A stretch of DNA of 60,000 nucleotides from Liolophura sinensis (lineage: Eukaryota; Mollusca; Polyplacophora; Chitonida; Chitonidae). Location of the stretch: contig NC_088300.1 in assembly GCF_032854445.1 (NCBI RefSeq), positions 64,766,984 to 64,826,983 of the forward strand, in the 5' to 3' direction. Below are positions 13,022 through 25,500 of this stretch, one piece after another. The notes under the pieces are model-generated. The model did no database searches. It worked only from the letters and a program-made list of their open reading frames with translations, and had not been told where the DNA came from. Each line of letters begins with the position of its first letter. Position 1 is the first letter of the stretch. A program made the translations under genes and the position numbers.

Positions 13022-15539
13022 CTACAAATATAAATATATCAGGTTTAATAATAAATATACAATCATACAACAGTATGATATTTGATATATCTACATGTAT
13101 CTATCTATGTATATATATATCAGCAAGAAAGCATTGCTAAATAAATGAAATGTCCTTGAATATATCACAAGTAATAATAGATTGTTTTTTCTTACTTTTG
13201 ACATACATCTCCCAGGGTGATTGTCGGGGTAACATTAAGTTCAGTCAATTTCTAGCTTAGGGCTACAGTGGTGTGGCATGGGAACAAGTCCATAGCCATG
13301 TAGTGTTTTACATGTATTGGCTTTTTAACTTTACATGCTACAGTTCTAGACCCTGGCTTGAGTATTTTGGTTGCTCAGTCCTTCAAGTTTTACACCTAAA
13401 TTCACATAATAATACATGTATTCATCATGTTTATACATATACATGTATATATCTAAAGATGGGTTTGACATCTATCTGGATGCACCATCAGACTGCGCAT
13501 GTATATATCTACTGTTGTGGATTTGCACTTTAGGCTAGAGCTACTGTAAACTATTATGTATTTATGGTTTCATTGACACTATGGGTTAATCACTGCTTGT
13601 GCCTTGGCAGACAGCTGGTATTTTTAAGCAAGGAATCCTGAAATAGAGATCTGAATGGTTTTAACGGCTGTGGGCCGGTGCTCTGGGGTTTCTACAACTC
13701 CTTACAGGCTGGTGTGCAGCAAAGTGTTTGGTCGGGGATTGGAGGAGGGGGTGACCTTTCTGTGAACCACATGCAATAAGAAAGGAGGGGCTGGTAAGAA
13801 AGCCAGCATACCTGGGGTTAACATAATGCCACAAATTAATGCCTGTGACTTCCAGGTGAAGATATTTAACATATAATTATACTAATGTTATTATATTTAC
13901 ATATCCTGTGGCCCTGAGCAATAAACATTGTAAAGTTCAGCAACTACTTGTAGTGCTGTTTCATATTTGTATATTTTGTAGTGGCAATTGTATTTGATTT
14001 AATCACTCTGATAGCCAAAGGCTAGATAACCTTACATTCCAGCAGACCCCTCCCACTTTATATACTTTTGCTCCTCAATTTTTCTTCCTGGGCTTGTGTG
14101 ACGGCCTGAGGCAGTTGACATGTTCTGTTAAATAAATCATATGTTAAATTGAGGTGATGATAGAGCACATACGTGTTTCTCCTGTTCATATATGTGAATC
14201 TCGGCAATTTGCCTCCCGCATTTCCCTAAACATTTATATGAAGAATGTCTATAGATTTATACCTGCAGTCTGTTAAAGAGTGAATTTTCATTGAACAGAA
14301 GTCCAACAGGATATTATATCTGTGGTTATCTTATGTGTAAGGTTAACTTTATTTTTTGACGTGGATTAGTAAATTCCCCTTTAACACAGTGTACATGAAC
14401 ATATAAATCAGGCAAAAAGATATTCGACTCCGGAACACCTCACAAAATTACCTTCTACTGTACCTGAATGTAAGGCAGGCAAAAGACCTGAGTTCCCAAT
14501 TCCACAAGAACTCTGACTTTCAGCCTCAACCCCCCATTATTTTCTAAGTGAACTAAAACACATGCACATAAATCAGCACCTATCAAGTTTATTGTCTGTG
14601 CATGGGTAAGATGGGTACATTATTCATAGGCATGCAGAGCTGAGAAAGGTTGGCTGACTGTTGAATAAGAGACAATGGAGATAAGGCTTTGATACATGGC
14701 CACCATGGATAGTGGTTCAAATTCAGCTTGTCTGTCTGCCTGTAACCAGAATTTGTCATGGTAAAAGCATTCACATACATGTGCTTGAAGATGGATGGCC
14801 CTACATACAGATCAATGGATCAAAATGTTAATCAGTTAAACTTAATACTTATGTATGTATTTTATGGTCTTCTATCAAAATGTATTTAACTCTTTTACAT
14901 ATAAGTACAAGTACATGTTAATTTATGTGGATATTCTTCACAAAAAGATGCATCAGTGGATGTGGAACTTAAATGATCTATCGTGGAAAATATGACAATT
15001 CCGCATGTCTGTACTTTTGACATTGTGTTATCCATTTTACAAGCACATGTTGGCACAGCAGAAGATTTTTGGAGAGGGGAGACCTGTTTGATTGTTAATG
15101 AAGTCAAAAATGTGTTTATCTTAATTCCTCAACCTTTTTGCATATGAAAGAGCAACTTTTAGTGCAGTTTATGCACCTTTTTAATTTGATTTTGTCGACA
15201 AAAAGTATATTGGCCAGCTTCAGGGCTTCATGAAAAGTATAATTGTATCAGTCTGTACAGAGTAATGCCTTGCTTGAATATGCTTGAATAAACACCTTGC
15301 AAATATGGGAAAAGGTTAAAGAATCACAGTAGTGGTAATTGACCAAGATTCTTTTGTATGGCGAATATGGATAATATACTGTCCAGTGTGAATAGTGTCT
15401 GGTCCTGAATCAAAACTCAACAGTAGTGTCATTATGATCTGAACATGTTTCACTCTAGGGTGATAGGGTTAATTGACCTTTCAGTTTTACCCTTATTTGT
15501 GAGGTTATATGCCATCTTGTTTGGGCTGTTGTTGGTGGG

Positions 15540-15905
15540 GAACTTTGCCATCCCTATTGCACTGTCATTGACGGGAATATTTGCCCTCTTGTGTAATATT
15601 TTTGGTGAAAATATTTAATTGCCAACTCTTTTGCACTATTATTTGTGGAGGTATTTCAATTTGCTATTGTCAGTGGGGGATATGTGCTGTATTTGTTGTA
15701 CAGTTATCGGCAGAATATTTGCCATCTTAGTTCCACTATTATTGGAGATACGTGCATTTGCCATTTTGCCTTTACACAAAGTTGCACCATTTTTAGAATT
15801 TGTGGGGATATTTGCCCTCTCAGATGTACCACTATTGGTGGAATATTTACCATCCTATTACATAAACCACTGATTATTATTTTTGTAGATATTTGCTGTC
15901 TTGGT
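15540..15905. repeat. Degenerate tandem repeat (about 35-50 bp) upstream of the first visible kindlin exon
   Basis: Variants of GGAATATTTGCCATCTT recur near 15567, 15713, 15752, 15805, 15841 and 15883, with CACTATTATTGGTGGA-like spacers. One more (GGAATATTTGC) follows the SINE at 16193, so the SINE interrupts the array. Confidence 0.6.
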
Positions 15906-15920
15906 TTCATGACAGTTGAC

Positions 15921-16179
15921 TCAGTTGGTTAGCGGTGTAGTGCAGCCTAGTGACCAGGAGTCTCTCAAAAATGCGGTCGTTGTGAGTTCAAGTCCAGCTC
16001 ATGCTGGCTTCCTCTCCGGCCATAAGTGGGAAGGTCTGCCAGCAACCTGTGGATGGTCCTGGATTTCCCCCGGGCTCTGCCCGGTTTACTCCCACCATTA
16101 TGCTGGCTGCTGTTGTATAAGTGAAATATTCTTGAGTGCGGCGTAAAACACCAATCAAACAAATAAGTAAATAAATAAA
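15921..16179 (+). mobile_element. Full-length tRNA-derived SINE with 12-bp target-site duplication
   Basis: The direct repeat ATGACAGTTGAC occurs at 15909-15920 and 16180-16191, immediately outside the element. The A box is TGGTTAGCGG (926-935 of 15,xxx) and the B box is GTTCAAGTCC (15986-15995). The 3' end is CTTGAGTGCGGCGTAAAACA followed by a (TAAA)n-like tail. It lies about 110 bp upstream of the first visible kindlin exon. Confidence 0.88.
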
Positions 16180-16289
16180 ATGACAGTTGACAGGAATATT
16201 TGCAGTGATTTTGTGTTACAGATGGATCATAATGTTACCGACACCTCTACTTAAGCCAGTGATTAATGAATCTGTTGTTGTTGTTGCAG

Positions 16290-16523
16290 ACATTGCCTTG
16301 GATTGGTCAGATCACGCATTATGGTGGCCAGAGAAGAACATGTGGCTGGGTCATTCGCGGTCAACCCTTGACCAATATGGGGTTCAGGCAGATGCACGAT
16401 TACAGTTCACACCCATGCACAAAAGTCTGCGTGTCCAGTTACCTGACTTACAGTTGTTAGACCTCAGGGTGGACTGCTCTGTTAAGGTGTTCAGTGCCGT
16501 GCGGCAGACATGCAAGGAGTTAG
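16290..16523 (+). CDS. FERMT2: Kindlin exon: second half of F0 and start of F1
   Basis: A polypyrimidine/GTTG run and AG precede the exon, and GTGAGT follows it. The frame begins with the last two bases of a codon and encodes the kindlin signature DWSDHALWW followed by [20 protein letters not shown]. It ends one base into a Gly codon. The frame is open upstream of the acceptor, but that part has no kindlin similarity and is intronic. Confidence 0.93.
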
Positions 16524-19500
16524 GTGAGTAACGATTCTAGTGGAACTTTTTGGAACTACTGCAGTGCCTGTTTCTGCCATTATTATTGCCTGATTTGCAT
16601 ATACTTTAGTTTTTTTGTAGTTTTGCAATACACAAAGCTGCTTTTCATCAGGTGTTTATCAGTACATCTGGCAAGATCAAATGGTTAAAAAACCAGAACA
16701 AAGGACAGACATACATGTATGTAAATGGATTGTATGCTTTATAGTTACATTATCAGTTTGGTACTCCCTTGGAAATACAGTTGGTTTTGAAGAAAATACA
16801 AAAGGTCAATGGCTTATATAAATGTGAAAAAAATCATCTGAAGTAGTCAAGGTTTTAACTTTAGTCATCACGTTGAACCACGATTGAAATTGTACAAAAT
16901 GGTTAATATTAATTTTACATAAATGTATCAGCATATATACAGACTTAAAGTTATAAATGTAAAAATCACCTCAAGAATAAAGTAAATTGAACACAATAGT
17001 TACTTAAATTAGGATGAAATGAGATCTTTTATGCGCATTAAGTTGTTCATAAGAAGTAAAGCAATGACTTTGAATGTCACCATGGCATCTTTCATTTGCT
17101 TGATAGAATTTTTCTGTAATCCTCGTGACTCATATGGTGTATTTTGATAGCTTTGGCATGATTTATTAGATTCCCAACAGATCAATTTGTACCCCACTTT
17201 TAGGATATCTGGGGGTAAGCATAAATGCATTTTATCCTGGGTATATGTAGTAGGGGTACATCTTGTGCTTAATGTACACCAAGCACTGTCATAACATTTT
17301 TGGCACGCTCAGCTGTTTGTAATTCTACATTTCTCCTTATGTCTGGCTTACACAGATAGATGTAGATGTAGGTATTCCTGACAACAGGGAAGCAGACAAC
17401 TTGATATATCTTCAGTCAAAACAATATTTACACTCATGACTCATAAAGCAAACTTGTATTGTATTTACTAGTTTAGTCATTTATTTTGGTCAGAATGCAA
17501 GTCGGTAGGGATTCTGTTTTACACTTGGTTTCTGCTCCAGAAATCAACACTGAAATTAAAACGGTTAGCTATATTTGTGACTACCATGTAAACAGTGTAT
17601 AATGATGTGCTATTCTAGTTCAGAGTATGTAAGGGATACATGTTCATAAGAGTGCATATGTACATAATAACTGTATTGTTTAGTCTTGTCTGATGCCTAA
17701 CGCCCAGCTCATCAAACCCATCAAACTGCTTATGGTCATTTAGGCTTTATAGATATGTTTATTTGGATAAGCCACCAGCTAAGCTGCATTATGCTGTTAT
17801 GTCTACCTTAGCCCGCCTGAAATCAGCAAAGTAAGGATGTTAGCTGTAGGGTGGGGGAAAAGGTTGGAAGGGGTGGGGGGAGAGGGTGAAGTTATGCTGG
17901 TTGTCAGTCTGGTGGAGGTATTTGAGCACAGTGCCTGTTGAGTGGCCAGTCAGATGAATAACATGTGGTAAAACTTTCCCTAGTCTCTCACTTCACCCAA
18001 CCGGTCTCTAACCACCTCTTTTTTGTCCACTTTATTTGAGGTTTTATGCAGTCTCAGGCTGCGGCGCTATTTTGAGGCCTCCCTCAGAACAAGGAATTAA
18101 CAGTGAAAGCGCTCTGTGCATATAGTGATAGTGCAGTTGTGCATGTGTTGAAATGCCTGGGTCATGGTGCACCATATTATAGTAAGCTGCATCACTGTTT
18201 TTACATTGGCTGTAGCTAAAACACTTGAGAGTAAAGTCTGTGTAGGCTGTCAACACAGTTGTTTAGCAATTTGATATATGTTTTCATGTTTAGGTGGCCA
18301 AGCATTCTGTGCTGTGATAGATATCAATTGGATTTTTATTATTTTTCGTTTCCATTTTTTTAAAAATCTTTTTGAAAGCTTTAAGAACTGTAATAAGAAA
18401 GCTTTTATTGGATGTTGGTGAAAGTTGATGATTTTAGGAACAAGGCTACATTTTGGCTGTTTTTGGTTAACCTTGGTCTCGTGACATGGTGGCCATCTTG
18501 GATTTTGATCAGAACTGTTAAAAAATCTTCTTCTCAAGAACCAAAAAACAGATTCTTTTGAAATTTGACATACTTGTAGAGTGATCTCAGTTAGAGCAAG
18601 TTTGAAAACAATCTTGGACAGGCAATGAAAACTTTGGAAGGTCCCCATGGGTCGAACTTATGACACCATAAAGAGCGTCTAAGTTTGATAATATTTTCAT
18701 ATATTCTGGTTTATGTGGATTTTGCCTATCTTTGTAACTCTTTGAGATATGGTCAAAGACTTTTTTTTAGTCATGTAATTTCAATGGCCTGTAACTCGTG
18801 AACTACAAAAGCTACAAATCTGACACCTGCACCAAATTGTAACCCAAGACGTAGATTCTGGTGCATGCCAACAGATTTGAGCTACGATCTATAGTTTTCT
18901 CACTAGAAATATTTAAGTAACACCACCTTACTTCAGAAATAGAAATGTAAGTCTGCGCATTCAACATAGACTTTGGCGGTAACTGTGTATTACTATACAT
19001 GTGCTGCAGGTAACCTGCCCCATAGACCGGCCGCCTGTCACTCAGACCGAGAAATGAACAACTCTCCCTCCCACCCAACAGCTATCAACAGACAGTTTTA
19101 ATGTTTGCACATAAAGCCAGCCCTAATCGCAATGCATCATGGGTAATTCTCAACAATCCCGACAGCATTCCCCCATACCCTCGTGCTATGAGGAATATAA
19201 GTCCAAAGCCATGGCGAAATATATGAAAAATGTCTATCCACATATGTATCTTAGATCATGACGAGTCCAAAACATGTTATTCTTGTTTGGCCGAATTCAG
19301 CTGTGAAAGAAATGTCACGGTTTCCAGTTTCTGTTCAGGTGTGGACCTTACGTGCCCGTAAGGAAGAGACGGGCTTTAGGATGCCACACAGAAAAGCAAC
19401 AACACTTTGGACTGAGGATCTTTTTAAAGAAAACAACACACAACATCGCTTATTCCTTCTGACTATTTAGACCAAAATTTCATATCTTTATAGTCTCCCA

Positions 19501-22500
19501 ACACTTCCTGTCTACATGCACTCTGTCCTCGCCCACTCTGAACACTGAACTGAGCCCAGGCAAACCAAACGAGTGGGATGATTGCATACTGTGTGTCGAG
19601 CAACCTGAAATGTACATACTTAGCCAGGTGTGGTGATTGCCAAGGCCTGACTCTGTCAAGATGCTGTGGTGGTTGTCAGCACCAGAGCATTGTATATGAT
19701 ATCTGGTGGGGGGGGGGGGGGGGAGTTCGAGCCCAGTTGATTATTTTTCATTTTTGTCATGCTTTTTCTCCATGTTGCCTGTGTTTGTAAATAATGTGAC
19801 ACTTTGAACATGCAGGCTGAATCTGTTGAATTTTCCATTGTTTGTACATCGGCAGTTGAATAAAGCTATTTGTCGTTACTTGTGTTAAAATCTGTTGGTA
19901 AAGAGATGCTTTCCAAAGCTTAATTTTTCTGATCATGGCAGATTAGTTCAGTGCAGTACTTTCATAGTGTTTTCTCATTTTACATTCAAGTGGGCATTGA
20001 AGCTTGGCCACCAGTATCGCTGTAAGGAACCTAACAGCTTTAATTTCTTTTTAAAAGTCAGAATATGCAGAGAAAGTTTTTCATTCTTGTGTTATTTATT
20101 TTCAAAATCACCCACTGAGGATGTGTCATTTGCATCCAACCCTGACAATTACATATACATGTACAACAGACAAGACCAAGACTGCTAATAAGCATTAGTA
20201 AGAAAACTTAAATTTATATATGGGGGGTGCATTTTTTATTCTGTATTCTATTAGCCAGTACTACATATACATGACACAGTTGAATACTCCTTGCCTCTGT
20301 CAAGCCTCAATGAATTTACAAGCAATTTCAATGTTTTTCTCGGATGATGAGTGACCCAATCTTCATAATTGCCACTGGCAACTGTTTTTATGGTACAGTG
20401 CACAGGTGTTTAATTCTTGAAGGTGTTGCTAGGCTATTCCTCATGAGAAGCTCTACTGCATTGTAGATATAGCCATATCCTTGGTTTGTCTGTGACAGTT
20501 ATGTTTAAGATTCATGGAATGTTCTTAATTGAATGTGCACATCTCTGCACTGAAAGATAAACATTAATTAGTCCCTGGCTAGCTGCCTTGAGAGGTGTTG
20601 ATTTGAGACCAATCGTTGTTACAGACCTTGCTTAAGATTACTCTGGCACAGTGACAGATTGAAAAGGCCTCTAATCTTTGCTCTTACAGACTGGAGCTGG
20701 TGTATTAAGCCATCCCAACATTAACATGCTCCTCAAACTACTTAACCTTTGCAGGCTTAAGTAAATGTTTCTCAGCCAAGTATCCTGGATACTGGGGGGT
20801 TTCTGTTATATATCTGGATTGAGTCATGGAACAGGCCTGCGATTCTTATCAATTCAATTCCTTAGTCCTACCTGATAATCCAAGGTTGCAGTAAAACATT
20901 CATGCATAAGGAGATGATCTATGCTGCATACTTGCAAAAGCTTCAATTTCCATTTACAAGTACATGTACTTATTTTGGCCTCCCTTACATAAGGTCTTCA
21001 ATTCATAAATGCTGTGATACATTACAGTAGTTTAGACTATGTTCAGCCCTGTTCACACCAAGCCCTGTTTGACTAGCTCATTTGCTGAACATAATATGGG
21101 GGAAAGTTCTTTGGATTTTAAGGGACAATTCATATGAACAAATGTTTCTCCTATTTCCATTCAACTGGTCTAAATGGCAAATGACACATCGTGAACATTG
21201 CATTAGTTATAGATCTGTCAATGCCGTGTACATGATAGTCTTGTATTGTAATCCCATACATACAAAGGGCACTAGCTTGCAACAGGCTGTGGTGCAAAGG
21301 TTTCCCCACAAAAAGACTAAATCTTCAACCTTTTCAGCCACCTCTGATCGATATTTTGGAGCATTCCGAGAGAACTACTAGTATGTGACATAGAGAATTA
21401 ATTTGCAGAGTTTTTTGAAGCTTGCATCTTAAGTGACAAGCAAATCATTTTCCAAATAATTGTACGTATAAATTCCACTGAAGAAATTGATTTAGTGGTT
21501 GAAAATGTTAAAGAGTTACAGAGTCACTGACATCATTCATGCACCTGTATGAGAGAAATTCATGTAGTCCTGGGTATGTTACAAATCCCCAATTAGATAA
21601 CAAATTAGGGTGAAAAAAGTGAAGTACAGTGTATATATATTAAGACAAATTATGCTACGTGTGACCTTTTCTGTAGTACATGTATAAGAATTGCAATATT
21701 TGTGTAAGCAAGCTGTGATTTATGATGTCCTGATGTAAGGATATATTTACATGACTGATCTCTTGTGAAGTTTTCTGAAATCTGACACCTTTGAGACGAA
21801 ATGTCTCCTAATGGAGTTGAAATTTTAAGAATAACTTATAAAACTTCTTAAGTAATTATAGTAGTTGATTTATTTTATGATTTTGAGAACGTTTGAAGTA
21901 TATGTGTGTACCATACAGACCTTGCTCTAGATTTCTGTTACACACATGGATGTACATGTAGATGTGGGCTTACATACTGTGTCATTTTGGTGCATTGAAC
22001 TTTAGGTTAATCGCTGACTGTTGTCAGAGGTATGGATGGCTGATGTGGGTTCACCCTGGGAATTACAGGGGTAGGAAATGTCAGCGGATATCCACACACT
22101 CCAGGCAGAAAACCTCATGTTGTAATGGCTGGTAATTGTGGGTTAGGCTCAGTGAAAACATGTGCTCAGACTGCTTTTATAACTCCCCAACAATTGCTGT
22201 CTCTGACTCCCAGAATCTAGCATACTGTAGGGCGCATGAAATCATATCCTGATGGCTTTTCAAAAAAAACCAAAAAAAAAAAAACACTGAAAATAAAGTA
22301 CTTGACATTTTTAGTCAGAGCTTTATATTCACATATTGATGTGGATTTTGTGTGGGTAGTAATCCCAGTGGTTTATCCATACAAAAGAAAAAGTACTCTC
22401 TTAAAACGAAAAAAGAAAAAAAGAAAACATGTTTAGTGAAAAGCTTTATATTCACTTACTGATGTACATTTTGTGTGGTTTGTAATGCTTTCTGATCAAG

Positions 22501-25500
22501 GTACTGCTGCAGATTAAACTGAATGTTTCCATTTCCAACTGATGAACTTGCTGCTATGGCGACTCCAACAAAAATGGTGCTTTAAATCGTAGTTAAGCCA
22601 AAAGAAAGTAGATTTAATTGAATCAAAGTAATGACTCAAGCATCACTATGTGTCAGTTGTTGTTGTAGTTACCACAGTACTTAGTGGAATATGTAAAAGA
22701 GTTTCTGATGTACTCACATGTAGATGTAAATGCCTAGCGAGAGAGTAAGTTTTGAGGACGATGTGGAAATTGTGTTATGTGGCAGATAAACTGATTTTCT
22801 TTTGTCATTTAGTGATTTCTCACCGAACTTGTCAGTCAACACTCACACGCACACAAAAAAAGGCTGACTGTGGTCTGAATGCCCAGTCCTTCCTTAGATG
22901 TGTAAATAGCCCACCCAGTGGTCATTCAGTCACAAAAACCGGGAGCTAAGCATTGAGCTGTCCATCTACAGTAAGGAGTGATGTATGAGTGTTATTGACA
23001 GGCGGTGAATGAACCAGTTTTCTGTGGTATGTGACTTCTCACATGTTTGGGATAATGTGTAGAGTGAAGGCAACAGACCTGTTAGCCTATAACAGTACAT
23101 GTAGTAAGTGTCTAGAGCTTCTGGGGCACCTCACGTAAATACCTGGGTATTTATTTAAGTATACATGTACAAGAGAACCTGTTCTGTATTGTCAGTGGGC
23201 GGGCTGGTGACAGTTTGCGGAGTGTGTGGTGTACTTTTAGTATAAGAGACACCAGATATTTTTAAGTTTTGAGAAGTTGTCATGTTGGTCTTTTGGCCAT
23301 CTCCTTGCCCATCGTTTACATACCTTTACTAACCCCGTTTCAAAAAAAAAGAAAGAACACATATAATCCCGTGTCACACCTTTAAATATTGTCCTTTGAT
23401 GTAGATAAAAGAGATGGGTTGAAGCAGTTCTGTGTAACGGCATTGACCCTGTCCAAGTCTTCTTTAACGTGCCAGGGCATCTGTGTCGAGGATATGTTAT
23501 TGGGCTTGTATTTGATGTTTCTCCTTTTGAAAAGCTAGTTTTCTGGTCTGTAAACACAGGGTATTGGGGTGTGTTATGGCAGCTGGCTGGCCACTCCTGC
23601 GCTGTAACATTACCACATTGTTTGTAAACGGCCTACTTTGATCTGCCCTTGTGATGTGCCCAGTTTTAACAATACCACACACATCCCAGCTATCAGGTAT
23701 TACCTGTGCCTGGATGTGCAATCATGCATGCAATCTCCCACCAAAAAACTTATCATGATGTGGAACAATAAACAAATTAGCAACTGACAAGGTCTGATAC
23801 TGTATCAGAGGTGTGGTTAATTCAATCTGTTATCACCTGTAAAACTGTCTTTTGTCCTCTCTTTCTGTGAATTTTCTTTTTACTATTATTATTATCTTTT
23901 TATTTATTTTTTCCTTTTATAAGCAGTAAGCATGTTGTGTACTGTCATACTGCTGCCTATTCATACCTGTATTGTTATTGCTAATTAATATGTTGTAGAT
24001 AAAGGTCACAACTATGCAAATTAGACCAACAGATGAGTTATGCATAGATATAATTAGCAGTTATCTGTACCACTTCCTTCATGCACAACCTATGCAAGTG
24101 TGCATCATTCATTTTTTGAAAATGGTTTAAAATCAAAGTATCAAATCTCTGTGCATGATCTAATCTATTCTAATTCATTGGATCCGATATAATACTTCAG
24201 CAGACATCAGTAGACATTAGAAAAACTAAACAACCTTGGATGTTTATGCGAATGTATTAATATTAAAAGATTAGTGTCCAGATTTAGCTGCTTGTCCTAG
24301 GTATGAAGATTATAACCTGTTTAACAGTATATTACCAGGAGGGCCTCTGAGAAAGGTAGTTTTGACTTTAAATCTGCCAAAAACAATAGATTTACTACCC
24401 TAGCCAATCTCGGGGCGTCATAAAGCTCTGCAGGTGAAGTCATAGATGGCCAACCCAAGTCTAGCTGGCCTATATAACCTGGGAATTCGTATCAGAATGA
24501 TGTCATTTTTGAGATGGATTCTAGCTACGCAGAAGCAGATATACTGCTATATCAATTTAAACCTATTGCGTACAACGTTGAAGTTCCAATTTGTGACACT
24601 GACATCTCTGGTGAGACTTCTTATTCTGAGTTTTCAGACATTGAATTTGATCTTTGTCCAGGCATTTCCAACCTCACTGGCAATTCGGACTGCTCAGCTA
24701 TAGCTTTATCCCGTGTTTCACTGTTGGTCTACATTTCATGTGTACCTAAGATTTAATATTTACTATATACTTTCCTCCTGACGGCTTTACAGTAAATATC
24801 CTTGTCTTCCCAGAGTGGATTTACTTCAAAAAATGGGTTCACGGGAATTAATTTTTGTGCATTTAATCAAGGCAATACTGAACAAATTCTTACAAGTGTT
24901 CTTACAATTTTCCTTAGTTATATTATGGCCGCAATTACTTAAGCACGTCAAACAGGTGTTATGAAGGGTGACTTTAATCTTTTTTTGTTTCCTGCGGTGT
25001 TGCTAATCCTTGTAATCTGAATCAGAGATTAAAACAGTGATGGATTGTGAATATGTAAGATTGCTTTCACACCTACCCTGAGCAGTATTTAAAGATATGT
25101 CACTTGTTTTTGCAACTTTGATGAGTAATTTTAATCAACAACCAGTATTTCAACCCCAGTCATTAATTCTTGATTAACGCTGTCAGGCAACACGATTAGT
25201 TTTGAATTGTTTTCAGTTTTAATCGTTCTCTGTAGCTGGTCAGAAACCGCTAACATTTCCTGTAGCTATCAAACTGCTATTGCGTTGTTGTACACAGTTC
25301 ACAATTTGTTAGAAGGCCACTCATTGGTCCACAGGAGAGACACAGCCAATGTGATAGCATGTATCAAAGCGACATTAATTGGAGCCATCACATGGTTGTA
25401 TCTACTTTTCTTTCACTTTACCGGCATACCAAAGATTGGTCAACCTGATGACAAATGAGCTGCCGCTTTGTTTTTTACACCCACCAATCCCAAACAACAG

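Larger units (their letters stand above)
1..16289. other. No host exon recognised: kindlin intron 1 or 5' flank
   Basis: I looked for the kindlin N-terminal exon (an HIGGVMLKLVE-like end in phase 1) and did not find it. Contents are AT-rich single-copy sequence with many ACATGTA palindromes (dense at 4065-4180), SINE pieces at 4811 and 10090, a CpG-richer stretch at 12040-12690, the transposase fragment at 12850-13021 and the degenerate repeat at 15540. Short frames across it look random. Confidence 0.6.

Noticed and set aside
15619-15932. Three overlapping frames of 68-95 codons
   Set aside because: They are products of the degenerate tandem repeat; composition is Ile/Cys/Phe-rich without any motif.
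15980-16000. Functional tRNA gene suggested by A and B boxes
   Set aside because: The tRNA-like part does not fold into an obvious cloverleaf and continues into a SINE body and tail. The same applies to the other B-box hits.
16187-16289. Extension of the first kindlin exon upstream to an ATG at 16187
   Set aside because: The frame is open but includes SINE target-site sequence and has no kindlin similarity; a good acceptor lies at 16288-16289.
18290-18800. Possible coding or mobile sequence (132-aa frame on -)
   Set aside because: The Lys/Phe-rich frame has no recognised motif. The ATGGTGGCCATCTTGG wording may be an old repeat, but no boundaries or second copy were found in the window.
19708-19723. 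Poly-G run as a G-quadruplex regulatory site
   Set aside because: It is a single uninterrupted homopolymer in an intron with no supporting context.
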